Part shown: piece by piece, positions 1 to 12,400 of the stretch
Layout of the letters: each line of letters starts with the position of its first letter
How positions within the stretch are numbered: position 1 is the stretch's first letter
NCBI GenBank assembly: GCA_921293015.1
Contig: OV121088.1
Span: 25,271,645-25,335,644 of the forward strand
Length of the DNA: 64,000 nucleotides
Origin: Phorcus lineatus
Lineage: Eukaryota > Mollusca > Gastropoda > Trochida > Trochidae
Direction: 5' to 3'
Position numbers and translations under genes: made by a program
Notes under the pieces: generated by a model
The model's input: the letters and a program-made list of their open reading frames with translations, nothing else
What the model was told of the DNA's origin: nothing
The model's database searches: none

Positions 1-557
1 GAAACTTTGTCGTGTGTCTTGTTTCTTGATCTTTGTGACTGTCTGACGATCTTGTCTATGACGTCATACTTGACGACTTGGATGGCGACGTATAGCCTAT
101 TGGCAAACTTCGTTTATTTCCTATGTCTTATCTTATCCATATATTAATGTATTCGATTTGTGTTAAAACGCATCTAAGGTCATATAATGATTTTTGCAAT
201 TCGTTAAATTCTCAGTTTTTGTAAATCATTAAGCATTTTCCGAAAGGCTGATGAAGTCAAGTATGACGTCACAATCGACGTCACAGGACAATCACACTAC
301 ATCGTGTATTCAGAATGAAGGAGTCCGACTTCTCAGCATCCACTCGGAATATCTTGTAACGTATTGTATTTTTGTCTTTATTTAAGAATATTCTTTTTCT
401 CCAAAGATGTTTTACTGACAAAATTAAACGCTCAATGACAAATTATTTCGCCTTGAGGAAGGTGTTTTCAAAAGGTTATTTTCATTCTTAAATATGACTT
501 GGGTAAGAAAACAATTAGCAACTCAGAGCTCGGAATTTCGGATATCTGTTCCTTGTG
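1..557. other. Non-coding, no gene seen
   Basis: Contains several TGACGTCA-like words (near 60, 264 and 280) without TATA or coding sequence nearby; otherwise plain AT-rich DNA. Confidence 0.6.
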
Positions 558-846
558 ATAAATTCCTCGCTAAACCTTGGAATTTAGTACAACTATCCAA
601 TCGTGAACGAAAAACCGTAATTCCTCGCATCTTATTGATTAAACTTATAATATTCTTGATAACTGACCTGCAATTAACCCACTCAAAGATCGAAACTACG
701 GTTTATATGTCCCTCGTGAATTATTATTATAAATTCCTCGCTAGAGCTGCGAAGTTATCACAACAATCCACTCGGGTCAGTTAAACCGTAATTTCTCGCA
801 TCGCGTTGATTATTTTTTTATTATTCTTTTCAAATGACCTGCAATC
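558..846 (+). repeat. Diverged tandem duplication (~171-bp period)
   Basis: Copies at 558-676 and 729-846 share ATAAATTCCTCGCTA, ACCGTAATTCCTCGCAT and GACCTGCAAT in the same order. The 96-codon open frame over the region shows no domain and I do not call it a gene. Confidence 0.7.
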
Positions 847-2483
847 AATAAAACGGCCGTCGGCTTGGAGATATGAACAAAATGCATTAAAAGGATTATA
901 TTGACTGTTGATAACGGCTGAACTAGTAGTATGTGCAGCCGTTGAATTTATCTTATTCCCTGAAATGATAATTAAGGCTGAAATATTGTTTTTTAAGACA
1001 ATCCCGTTTTCTTAAACACAGTTTTAGCATTGTTTTTAGCAGTTCCCGTTTTGGCGTTTTCGTCTGAGTGCAAATTTTCGATATCGTACTTCATGTACAT
1101 GAACATTGCAACATTGCATTGAATACATTAGGTCTTTAAGAATTTACATAATTGCCAAATAACTTATATGGTAGACTACCTGATTGCCGGGTTTTAGTAA
1201 TATCGAGACATATGCCTTATCTGTGCAATAGTTGTAAGTTTGGTGTGTGCTTTAGTGCCTTTAGAGACCAACGTCATTTCGATTAACGTTTGTTTTTTTT
1301 ATACAGGCGTATTAGATTTTTTATCTAAAGACATAAGATAATTTCTTCATGCACTTTAATAAGTGAATAAAAGTTTCAGTAAATTAAAATGACCTATATA
1401 ATGATCAAACAAATCATGTCAGCCTGAACTCATTCTATAAATTCTATAAAGTTACCTTTATAGAATTCGATTTAAAACAAAACTCCGTGAAAGAAATTTG
1501 AAAATAATTACCTCTCAAACTATGTTTAAGCAAGGCGATTATTCTTTCCATGAATATTTCTACTGCACGTGCTAAAACAATTATTTCTTGAAGAAGGTAA
1601 TTTAGATTACCAGATAAACATAATTCATTTAGCAAATTAAGAGAAAATCCAATAATTTTATTTGAATCCGGTCGAATTAGATGACATTGTTTGTTTATAA
1701 AATCTTAATTGGCTTCGACATGTGCAAAATACCTTATGATTATCTGACTATAAATATAAACTCGTTCAGTAAAGGCAATGTGATAAACTTACTTGGGTAA
1801 TGTGTCTATTGTTCGGCTAATAATTCTAATAATGTAGTTAATATCTTTCCTGATCATCCATCTACTTTCAATTTCTAATATGAAACCAAGTAAATGTATT
1901 TCTAATCTCATTTGACGTTTCATACTGAACCTTTACTGCACGCAATAGACATCTTCTTAATTTCTCGTTTCTTGGGCTCCATAACTGGAGCTCAATTATG
2001 ATACATATGCAATTATGGACTGATAATAGATTTAATCAGTAATAATAGGCATTAAGTCTATTTGGTTCAAACGTTTATGGGTTTACTTTAGTGAAAACAG
2101 ATAGGAAAACTTATACAAAGTCCTAATTCGTTATTGGCGCAATTCTTTATCAAATAAACATTAAAAAACTGGACGTCATAAATGTCGTCAGACTCAGATG
2201 TTGATCAATTTAGGTACGAAAATGAAGAAGCATTGACGGATTAAATTATTATTACAACCATAAAAGCGAAAACGGCAACCACTCTGATTAATCCAATAAC
2301 AATGCGAATACTATCATTATGTTATTAAATCGATTTATCTTCAAGATTGCTTTAATAAAGTATATTTCATCCTTTCCCTTCACTTCAGAGTTTAGGTAAA
2401 TTCTAAAGATTTACACTTTACTTGTTCAGTCGTTTTCAGCTGTCAATAAATTTTCCGTTTTGTGCACAGCTGACCATAACATC
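847..2483. other. Non-coding, no gene seen
   Basis: AT-rich, with frequent stops in all frames and no repeat recognised. Confidence 0.6.
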
Positions 2484-2835
2484 TTAAAGAGCCACTCCGT
2501 GATTTTCATTACATATTATTTACCTTTGATACAAATCTAAATGTCATATGTGGTGACTTAAAATCAAAACATCTTTACTGTTCATGTCCAAAAGACATAT
2601 ATATGACAAATACTGGTTTTCCATAAGTCTCCAAAAATACGTTTGACTATTTGACGCGCGCCACTGTCCGGTTTTCGATCATAATTGCGACGTTCTACCT
2701 CCATAATGGCACTGTACAAAACAAATTAGCTTTAAAATGTTTCTTTTTGGTAACAGTCGATACTTCGCAATCAAATGACACCAATGATTAAGTTTGTCAT
2801 ATATGACTCCAACAACTCACGGAGTGGCTCTTTAA
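2484..2835. mobile_element. MITE family A, copy 1 (TTAA-flanked)
   Basis: Terminal inverted repeat TTAAAGAGCCACTCCGTGA at 2484-2502 and its complement ending at 2835, both outer ends TTAA. It contains the core CCACTGTCCGGTTTTCGATC shared with family B. Non-coding. Confidence 0.88.
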
Positions 2836-2929
2836 CGTTTTCATTGTTGATTGCAATTCAATTGTAAAGAATGATAAGTCTTTCATTGAAAAAACAGAAA
2901 GCTAAATTAAGTGTCTATGCGTAACCCGC

Positions 2930-3122
2930 CTATCCGATGTTGATTTTGATGAATTTCTTTGGTTTGTGACTTCGTTAATAAACAGAATATCATATTCGAG
3001 CCATTGACATTCCATGTTAACGACACTCTGGCCTCATTGTCAGTATATCGCTCGGTAAATACTTATCATTAGACACTCGTGTCGTTTACATAATATGTCA
3101 TGGACACTCGTGTAATATCCCC
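2930..3122. repeat. Palindrome-bearing repeat family G, copy 1
   Basis: AATAAACAGAATATCATATTCG followed by ACGACACTCTGGCC and AGACACTCGTGTCG ... TATGTCATGGACACTCGTG; parallels the stretch at 3.84 kb. Confidence 0.7.
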
Positions 3123-3469
3123 TCTCTATGAATACAAAGCTGGTTTAGACTTATCTCAACTTGGGAGAAATCCATGTCGATCTATAACACATGTTGCCTG
3201 TCTTTATTGTATGAAAAATTACCACAACAGTATGACTTCAGGTTGCATTGATCTAGTGTGTACACGAGTTATCGAAAAATGATTATGTTGTATACAAAAA
3301 TCGTTTTTGGCGTATGTTACTCCCTAATTCTAGTAGTATATACAGACCGAACTACTTGGAAGCTTGCATGGTAGACGCACGCATGGAACAACCGGGGATA
3401 ATGGTCATACGAAACACAGGTATGTTACATACGTTTCATTATTACCTACGAGGACAATTATATCGGGGG

Positions 3470-3720
3470 TACCGTATTTCCTCGAATAGACGCCGGGCCT
3501 CGAATAGACGCCGGGTCTCGAATACACGCTGGTTGATAAGTTGATTAATTAATGCCCCCGTAGTTGAATGCAAATAATGAGGTTAAGACCCGGACGAAAT
3601 TTCCTTTTAAAATTGAATAGACGCCGGCCTCGAATATACGCCGGGTCTCGAATACACGCCGGGGGTTATGGGGGTCTGAAAAAATAGACGCCGGGGGCGT
3701 CTATTCGAGGAAATACGGTA
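3470..3720. mobile_element. MITE family F (TACCGTATTTCCTCGAATAGA ends)
   Basis: 251 bp bounded by TACCGTATTTCCTCGAATAG and CTATTCGAGGAAATACGGTA. Internally the phrase TCGAATAGACGCCGGG is repeated several times. The small open frames here come from that repeat. Confidence 0.88.
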
Positions 3721-3840
3721 ATATTTTCATACGATGCCCTAGGGCAAAATAACATTTTTACATTGTGACGTCACGTCAAATACAATGCTTTGACGTCACA
3801 GTTCGCCTATGACGTTGTGTTCTAAATGCGCCTATGTCTT

Positions 3841-4041
3841 TGCTTGGATGTTAATTTTTTAAGTTTCTTTGATTTCTCGACTTCGGTAATAAACAGAATA
3901 TCATATTCGTGCCCATGACATATTATGTTTACGACACTCGTGCCTTAATATCATTATGTCCCTCGCTCTCGCTCGGGAAATACTAATATTAAGCACTCGT
4001 GTCGCAAACATAGTATGTCATGGACACTCATTTAATATCCT
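3841..4041. repeat. Palindrome-bearing repeat family G, copy 2
   Basis: ATGACATATTATGTTTACGA and CACTCGTGTCGCAAACATAG...TATGTCAT are inverted arms. The two G copies, in the same orientation, flank MITE F at 3.5 kb. Confidence 0.72.
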
Positions 4042-4254
4042 CTATTTACTCTTTTGTGTGTAAGACGGTATGAAATATCTTTTCTGAATTTGAACCAGTT
4101 AACAACAGTCAGTTGAAGAACACTATTTCTGCTTGAGTTCATTAATTTCCCAACCTATTTCCCACAATTGATGCAAGGGGTCAATAAGTTCGATAATAAG
4201 ACTTCGTGTCCCCTCTCAAGGAAACCTCTATAGAGGCTGATAAGGATTTTGTAT

Positions 4255-4528
4255 AAGATACAGTTCGAATCCCGCCATGGGCTCGGCAACTTTGTCTGCA
4301 GTAGAGAACTGTTCTGCACGCAGTCAGGATTTGGTGCAGTGCTACACTGAAATTCAGCGCAGTACCACCCATGGTTCGCTAGTTCCAGCCGATGCTCGCA
4401 GGTTTCACCGCAATGCATAGTCACAATGGTGTTGCGGGCATTCTCCCTGCAATAATACTAGTAGCCGCGATATAAGTGAAATAATCTTGAAAGCGGCGTT
4501 AAACACCAGCTCACCTCACCTCACCTAT
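4255..4528 (+). mobile_element. SINE copy 1 (tRNA-derived, GCGGCGTTAAAC tail)
   Basis: Begins around a B-box-like CAGTTCGAATCCCGCC, continues through GGGCTCGGCAACTTTGTC and a conserved body (GATGCTCGCAGGTTTCACCG), and ends with GAAAGCGGCGTTAAACACC and a CTCACCTCACC tail. The A-box side is unclear. Two minus-strand open frames here come from the repeat. Confidence 0.8.
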
Positions 4529-4810
4529 AAGATACAGACTATACGAAAAGATATTTTCATTTCACGTTCTATCATCTCAGAGGATCTAACATTTATAGAG
4601 ACATTATTCCATTATTCCCTTACCTTCTTTAGTGTAAGTAATTTGGCATACACTTAAATAAATAAGTGTTATTTGATCTATTTCTCGACTGGAACAAACA
4701 CAAGATACTATTCAGAACAACAAGTAATATGTCATGAAAATTACATCTTGAAATATACCCAGTCGGTAAACATACTTATTGCAAGTAGTTGCCAAATTTT
4801 TTTCACAAGA

Positions 4811-4833
4811 ATTGCATTTTTCTCTGTTTACAG
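4811..4833 (+). other. 3' splice acceptor before the GCNT coding exon
   Basis: A pyrimidine-rich run (TTTTTCTCTGTTTACAG) ends in AG at 4832-4833, 35 bases before the first ATG of the GCNT frame. It implies a 5'-UTR intron with the complete coding sequence in one exon, an arrangement common in this family. The upstream non-coding exon was not located. Confidence 0.65.
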
Positions 4834-4868
4834 GGCGTGTGATTCTTAACGGAATTCGAAGACATCTG

Positions 4869-6233
4869 ATGGTGATTTTGTTTGCAATTTTTCTCTGGAC
4901 GGGTTTCACGTTGATTACGTTCAGTAACCACCTTATTACAGCAGTGAAATATTCTGTGCAGGATAACCATACCGTTTCGAATAAATACTCTTTGAAAACC
5001 AGTGAACGAAATACGGGGGAATATTCTGAGGATCAAGTAAAATATACTGGCATACACCTTGTTTCTCCTCTAAACTTGTGTACTAAGCCGCTACAAAGAT
5101 TACACAATATTCAGTGTCACCGAATCATCAATAGAGAGGAAGAGTATATGAAGATTATCTCCAAATTTAAAATTGGACGTGGTCCACGATCTTGTAACCT
5201 AAGAACTTTTGCACACAACTGTAGTCACTTTGTATCTTCCCACGGCTACAGAGATAAACCTGTGACAGCCGAGGAACTGGATTTTCCATTGGCGTTCGGT
5301 TTAAAGATCCACAAGAACCCCCAACAAGTCGAACAACTACTACGCAATATCTACAGACCTCACAACGTATATTGCATACACGTGGATGCGAAGGCAAATG
5401 AAAGTGTGTTTGATGCGCTGGAAGAAGTGGTCAATTGTTTTGACAATGTATTCCTTATTCGGAAGTACAGGATCACTTACAGTTCCATCAACCAGTCTCT
5501 CGCTGATGTAGCTTGTATGGAAACTGTTGTAAATACTCAGGTAGATTGGAAATACTATCTTATTCTCTCAGGAGAAGAATTTGTTCTCAAAACAAATTTG
5601 GAGATTGTGAAAATTTTAAAAATAATGAACGGCACTAATGACATTACTAAAAGAGACATGATATTAAAAAGTGTGAAAAACAGATACTTGTACAGTCACC
5701 ATTTAGTGAAAAACAGAATGCAGATAACAAATATTTCTAAAACGCCATTTTATCGAAATATCCCCCTCTACAAAGGTAGTGCTTATGGAATGTTTTCTAG
5801 GGGGTTTGTCAGATATGTCATGAAAAGCAGTCTATCTAAAGAACTGTTTGAATGGGCAAAGGACACTTACGCACCAGAAGAAATGATATGGGCGACTCTA
5901 AACGCCCAACCGGAAGCACCAGGCGGTCATAATGTCTCAATATCGCATGGGAATGGCAACTTCCTGTCACGCGCACTGATATGGGAATGGGATAAGACGA
6001 AGTGTCATGGCATCTTCCATCACAGGTGTTGTGTTTTCAGCTATGAGGATCTTCCGTGGCTTGTCAGTGTACCCCAAGTCATAGCAAACAAGTTCCATTC
6101 TTATAGAGATCAGCTGGTTTTAGATTGCCTCGAGGAATGGATCGGAAACAAGACAAGATTACAGTCTTTCGACTTGGACTGGGCCTATTATAGAAACCTT
6201 CCACACGTAAAGAATCCTAGAGGAAGGCCATAA
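4869..6233 (+). CDS. GT14 beta-1,6-N-acetylglucosaminyltransferase (core-2 / I-branching GCNT family)
   Basis: Predicted Golgi type II membrane enzyme that transfers GlcNAc from UDP-GlcNAc in beta-1,6 linkage to make branched O-glycans or I-antigen-like chains. The open frame extends upstream to 4779, but the first ATG is at 4869, just after a splice acceptor ending at 4833; this start gives 454 aa, close to vertebrate family members. Residues 2-22 form a signal anchor. The GT14 domain follows: FPLAF around 140, YCIHVD at 168-173, KTNLEIV around 241-247, GSAY at 303-306 and APEEMIWAT at 335-343, where E338 aligns with the family's catalytic Glu. The eight cysteines forming the four family disulfides appear present (C83-C420, C118-C190, C169-C216, C379-C387 or C388). 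About eight N-glycosylation sequons are visible. The usual CGxDFP motif reads SGEEFV here. Whether it acts as GCNT1-, 2-, 3- or 4-like cannot be decided. No neighbouring gene belongs to the same pathway. Confidence 0.93.
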   Translation: MVILFAIFLWTGFTLITFSNHLITAVKYSVQDNHTVSNKYSLKTSERNTGEYSEDQVKYTGIHLVSPLNLCTKPLQRLHNIQCHRIINREEEYMKIISKFKIGRGPRSCNLRTFAHNCSHFVSSHGYRDKPVTAEELDFPLAFGLKIHKNPQQVEQLLRNIYRPHNVYCIHVDAKANESVFDALEEVVNCFDNVFLIRKYRITYSSINQSLADVACMETVVNTQVDWKYYLILSGEEFVLKTNLEIVKILKIMNGTNDITKRDMILKSVKNRYLYSHHLVKNRMQITNISKTPFYRNIPLYKGSAYGMFSRGFVRYVMKSSLSKELFEWAKDTYAPEEMIWATLNAQPEAPGGHNVSISHGNGNFLSRALIWEWDKTKCHGIFHHRCCVFSYEDLPWLVSVPQVIANKFHSYRDQLVLDCLEEWIGNKTRLQSFDLDWAYYRNLPHVKNPRGRP

Positions 6234-6484
6234 CGCGCGCTTCCAGTCTTCCAGAAAAAATACTTACCAGTACTTACATTGTTAAGATGTGCCCAAGTTA
6301 CAAATACATGTAGATCTATATACACTCCAGTTCAAAGCCAAATCCGCGCTTATCGAATATCTCGATGAAAATCGGCACATCGCAAGGTCAATATTTAGAC
6401 ACAGCTTCATTCCTACGCCAACGATGAGCCCAGAAACAGAAGGCTATTAAATTTTGTGATGTTCCAATCCGACGAATTCATGCA

Positions 6485-6490
6485 AATAAA
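6485..6490 (+). terminator. Candidate polyadenylation signal of the GCNT gene
   Basis: First AATAAA after the GCNT stop, about 250 bases downstream, followed by T-rich and GT-containing sequence. It would give a short 3' UTR. Confidence 0.45.
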
Positions 6491-9400
6491 GATTTTTGGG
6501 TCAAATATGCTTTTTCTCAAGTACTTAGTAAAACTAGAACGTCTGTAAAGTCCTTGTTTAAGTCATGCTTTAAATTCAAAACGACGAACGACCGAATTTC
6601 TGCAAGGCCTATGTTGAAGCTTGTAACTCAACCAGCTTGATGTTGATCTTTTACTGCTAAGATATGAATTAAGTGCTTTATGAATATAATTGAATGGTTA
6701 ATCAACTGCCTTTTCTTCGGAGAATCGAAACATTGCTAGCGAGCCATGCTACATTGTCCGGTTTTCGATCACAATCACGTCGTTTCACCTTTCTTTGCCA
6801 CGTTTGGGCATTGGCATGGTACTTTTCAGCAATATTCAGTAATGAAGAGAGATATCATGAGATAGCTTTCATCACAGATGACACTATGAAAACTCAGATA
6901 GGAACTTATACTGTGTTAAGGAGAATCTATATGTACGAAAGTTGTTAAAAGTCACATTCACATGTTCATGTCACATAAAGTCAGGCTGTGTTAAGTGACT
7001 GACTCTTGCTGAAAATACTTATCTAATCAGAAGGATGAGAATATATAAGGTAAGCAGTAACTATTCTGATCGAAAATGCGTTAAATAATGCGATGAACTC
7101 AAGTTGAAAGTATTTGAAATGTTATATAATTACTATTATTGTGACTCGTACGTTTGATTTCGGCCTTGGTGTGCAATTTAGGGTCAAGTTTAATTAAAAA
7201 TAGGAATTTCATTCAATTAACATTTTTTAGATGAAGAACATCTGATATGTGTTGAATAAAAATTATACATAGTGTTTTGACATCTATGAAAGCCAATTTA
7301 AAAACCCGGAGTCGTGCTCTATTTCGAATTCATGTTGTTTGAAAAAATAATATATCTTCTTTTCAAGACATTTTCCCGTAAACCCCACTTTTGAAATATC
7401 TGCACTTCTACCAAGGCACGTTCTCTCACTGAAGATGTAGCTTCGTCATAAATTTCCGTTCTAATTCCTGTTAGTGTATAAATATATGACAAGAGATACT
7501 ATCGTCAGGAGAGAATGACCTAGATATTTTTAGACGGAGAGTGATGTTTTATAAGTTATTTGATCAACATATTGTCTGTTCGACACTCAAATTGGACCCA
7601 AATAGCATTTATCTAGCATTTCAAATTATATTTATTTCTAATTATTGACATCTACATATTCGACAATACAAACGATTTGAAGCGCCCATAAAATATTTGT
7701 TATGAGGCGGAAAGTAATATTGACCGTTCTCTCTGGGAATTTTGAATACAATTGGTCCTTGTTTGAATAAGACTATGCTCGCTTAGACTACAGACTTAGG
7801 CTTTTTGTTCCGATACCCTTCAAAATCACCCCTGGGAAACTTCATCAAATCTGTACTGAAATTACGCGCATGCTCAGAATTTTGAATTGCAAATTTTAAA
7901 GGAAACGGTCCTTCCTGATTGACTGTGAACACGAAAGTGTGAGCTAATTGCTGGTTTTGCAACATTATTTTCCTCTACGCAAGACAAGGGCGTGTTGTAG
8001 AAAGTCTTTTAAGAGCCTCGCAGGTCCAATCGACGTTGCAGTTTTATTTGACAGATGTACCTGATGAACTTTCCCAGGGTTGATTGTGAAGAGTTTCGGA
8101 ATATAAGGGGCCCCCTGGAAGCGTAGAATATTGCATTTGTTGGATCAAGTCATATCACCTAGGATGTACTTGGAATTTTTAGTAAGTGCCAATAGATGCG
8201 TGATTTGACCATGTGTTTTGCACTGAACATGATTCACTTCACCCCATACACCCTTCGTCCACAGATAATAATAATTTAAATGTATATAACTATAGTTGAC
8301 AATACCCTTCACCTATATCAATGACCATTGTTTTAGTTTCAACTGGTTTCGTAATGAAGATTTATCATGAAGGAAGTACGTCATATGAAGTTTGCCTTCA
8401 TCATGTGCACAATTGTTTTATGACGTCATCGGCGACAAATACTGGAAATCGTTGCCAAGCAAAGTCGATATGTGAATCTGTGCACTTATTGAAAATATTT
8501 CAATACTTCCGTTTTACCCTGTGGGTAATTATTTTTCCGATTTTATTCAAATTTCAATCGGACGGATTTATCCAGAAAACGGCCTGCTTCCTTTGCGCTA
8601 CCCTGCTACAATGACGTACAATGGTTTTATGACGCCACAGGCACTGAAACAATAGTTCCTAGGTAAAAGTGGTGTGTGCATATGTGCTCATATGAAAGTT
8701 ATGTTACTAATCATGTTTACTCTCTGGGTACCAAATATGTTTCTTTGACAATTTGGAATCAATCCATTAAAAAGGCTTTGACTACGTTATTGGAAAAACT
8801 TATATAAGTTATTAAAATGTTTTACACATTTGCGACGAAAATGGAATACATAGATTAATTGACAAAAGCATAGTGGAAATGGCAATAGTACATAAGTAAT
8901 TCGTTTAAATGAGATAACATTTAAATAGTTTCTGTGTCCTTCGATGCAATAGTTTGGAAATAATAAATTCTACTTTGTGAACTTTTTTCAGAAACAAAAT
9001 GTTTAATTTTTGTTCCTGGAATCATTATGAGGATAAAAATACAAACGTAAGACAGCATAGATGCACATATCAATCAAAGTGGAGATATGGGGTTTAACGC
9101 CGCCAGACTATTCTCGACTACTATTATTATTGCATGTAGAGCAAATCATTAATATTGACCTTATCTATGATAACACCCATGTTTTGTGAGAATGTCATTG
9201 AGAATCAGAAGATTCAAGAGAGCAGTTTACAGTTGAATTTATTCTAGTCTTCCCGAAGAACTGACTGAAGCTTTGCAAATCACCTTTTAAACGGCCATGC
9301 TGATTGCACATCTGTAAGTTTACATCCAACCAGCCTTCCCGATTTCAAGTCCGTTAAGTGCTCGTATTCAAAGAGAGGTTTAAATAAAACAATTAAATTA

Positions 9401-12400
9401 TAATAACATTTAATTTATAGGGTCATACATATGTATAACGTTTAAAGGTAACACACTAAAGCAAGAACTACAATCATTGCTATAATATCTGATTTGTGAA
9501 CTGCCGATAGCTATGTGTCACTGAAACACCCTATAAATACGACACATGTAACAATTGTTACTGTAAGTTATGGTCAACGCAAACGCCTTCATACAGCACG
9601 TCAAATAGGAAAAACCCTCACACCGATGACGTTGCGAATGTTGTAAGAGTGTTGTTTTAGCCATGCTAGAAGCTTAATGTTGTAAGAACGTTGTATTAAT
9701 ACCGCCAGAAGATCGATGTATACGATGCTTGAAGCACGGAGTGACGTCTTGCCAGCATACTAAGGCACTGTGTTGAGTTTGAGCCAAAGGCATCACTGAC
9801 GTGGTTATCTGCCCTTTGATACCATGGTTGCATTATGTGCTCCGAGGGATGTGAAAATAGATTTGCTTGGAAATGTTAATTGCATGCATTTTGGTCGGTA
9901 ACTAACAGTTACAAAAGAAGAATTAGCGTACGGCTTGAAAGTACCGGCTTATAACGCCTCTATTTAAGTAATTACAAATTCTATTCTTCTGGTAAAGTGT
10001 ATTTTATTGAATGTAATAATTTATGATATGGTGTATAATGTCATCGAAATAAACCTAAATAAGCACATGTTTTAATTGGCACGTATAATTTGGCGAAATA
10101 GATTTAACAACAGCTACTTCATGTCATTTAAAAGGCGTTCAATCAGATTTTCTCCTCTGTCAATTCGAGAGTCATTATATTTCAACCTAAGATCTCTCCT
10201 CATAACCTTCAGCATGGAATCGTGATTGTAACATCGAGTATAGTCGCGCTCAAAAGTGATCAAAATAATCTTAACATCGGAAACTGTCCCACTCCGTATA
10301 GCCTTGCTCATTAGGGTATTATTGTGCAACCTTAGTCCAGTTTCTACGATTCATCATGTCCTGTTATTTGCTATATTCACGATGTGAAGATCCTTAGAAA
10401 TCCTGCTTCATCAGCGTCTTTATATCCGCGTAGACTGAAACCTCGATATCCACGCCTCGTCTCGCAAGCAGGATACTCATGAGGACTCAGAAGTCACCCC
10501 AATGCAGTCACCCAAACGCTACTAATCATAGGTACAAAATCTGGATTTTAATCTGTTACGGTACATTAAGAAAAAAATCTCTTTTCAGTATGTCTGTGGA
10601 ATGTCTGTATCTGCGGAACTGGGGAAGACAAAACGCTCAATTTAGGGGCAATTCGCTTATGCGGTGTCCCGCAAACGTTCATCTAGTTTACTTCTTAAAC
10701 TCTCCAGTTTAAGTGTTCTAGGTTTTATAAAATGGAAGAGATCAAATAAATATTTTTTCCAGCTTTCAAACGTTTACAACACAAGATGTATAGGTTTAAG
10801 AACAGTCCGTTAATTCGTCCTTGTTGTATAAGTTTTCCGTTGATATGTTGTATTTACGAAGGTCTGTGACCCAAAAATTACGATACGTATACTTAGGTTA
10901 CGATACAGTACAGTTTACACGACATTCTTACGGAAAGACACCCCGCATGATGATAAGTTGAGAAATGTCACGGTGTAACGAAATCTTAACTCATACGGGA
11001 GCCGTTTATCCGGCAGAATATAAAACAATATAATAATCAAGCCAATAAAAGTAAGAGTGAAGCAATGAGTGAATAAAGCGATTTTTTTGTCTTAACGAGA
11101 CGATAACTGGGTACGACAACTTGCTACCCGTAGACAACTCAACAGGAGTCAACAGCTAATTAGTGAAGTCAGCTACCCGTGAATAAGCAATAGACAAGCG
11201 TAGGCATTCACTGTAGCATAACACCAATACCGTGAAACAACAGGACAAGTTAATGGCCGTCTCAATGAGATAATATCAATCAAAACAAATCAACACTGGC
11301 GTGAAATAACAGGAACTAACGGGACGGTGAGAGGGACTAAATAGGGATGAATAAACATCAAGTATACAGTACTTTAGATAATCCCTAATCACTACTTGAG
11401 TGAATAAATAAATAAGACTACTAGATAGGTATAGTAGAACTTATAAAAATAATGGGACGGATATGGTAAGGTTAAAGCTGTTAGGCTTTAAAGGAAGTAA
11501 TCACATACTCCAAAAAGGTACAGAGAAATAAAGGAATATTCACCTCACCAATCCAACTTCATTTGAATCTTGTCCCATCCGTTCCGTCGCGTCCTCGCCC
11601 CTGGCAAGCAATTCCGTTCTTTCTGGGACCAGATCTTAAGGTCTCTATTTAAAGTCCGTGGGCGGACGTCGGAGAAAACACCTAGAGGGTTTCTTGGACT
11701 AACCTCCAGCGGAACACAAAGTCGTGTTTCTTCGCAAAACTAAAATAGCCCTGTCTCCATAAATATTTGGGTTACAGTACCATAAAATGGCTTGTGGCAA
11801 TGGGGCATGATATATTTGAACACACAAAAGTAGCCACAGCAAATAAAGACATGAATGATGAAAATGGATACATGAATGGAAAGTACATTTTCAATATAAA
11901 CAATAATAAATGACATTTCATAAAAAAAACTGCATTAGGTGAGAGGCGGAAGAAGGAGGCACGCTCGAACATCGTCACAAAAAACAACAACAGTTATACA
12001 CGAAGTCAAGCAAACAAATTTAGGAAACTCATATCTTGATACCTTTTTCAACTTTCAATATTAACAGAAACTATCTTTAACGAATATTTTCACAATCCCT
12101 GAATTTCTTGATCGATGTTCACTGAAATTTGGGTCGATATTCGATTACATTTTGATGAATATTCACTGAAAATATGATCGAGATTTAGTTTACTGTATCA
12201 TATATCGAATCGTGAACTAAACATTTGGCGATACAACGGTGTGTCGTGACAGTCCTATATATAAAAATCATGATGTCTTTGGGTGGTGAATTTTTAGATC
12301 TTCAGCTTTCCTGATTACAATTAACTTCTAGAAAGTATGCTTTATACATGATATGAATAAAGACTCATGATAGAAAACATCAAGTTGTAAATATCATTTC

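Noticed and set aside
60..300. CRE-like TGACGTCA words as a promoter
   Set aside because: No TATA, CCAAT or coding sequence follows; similar words occur in repeat-rich DNA at 3.76 kb.
494..784. 96-codon plus-strand open frame
   Set aside because: Covers a diverged tandem duplication; no domain.
4155..4424. 89-codon and 63-codon minus-strand frames
   Set aside because: They lie inside or beside SINE copy 1; the matching frame recurs in SINE copy 2 at 26.9-27.1 kb.
10114..10329. 71-codon minus-strand frame rich in charged residues
   Set aside because: Looks slightly protein-like, but no motif, promoter or neighbouring exon could be found.
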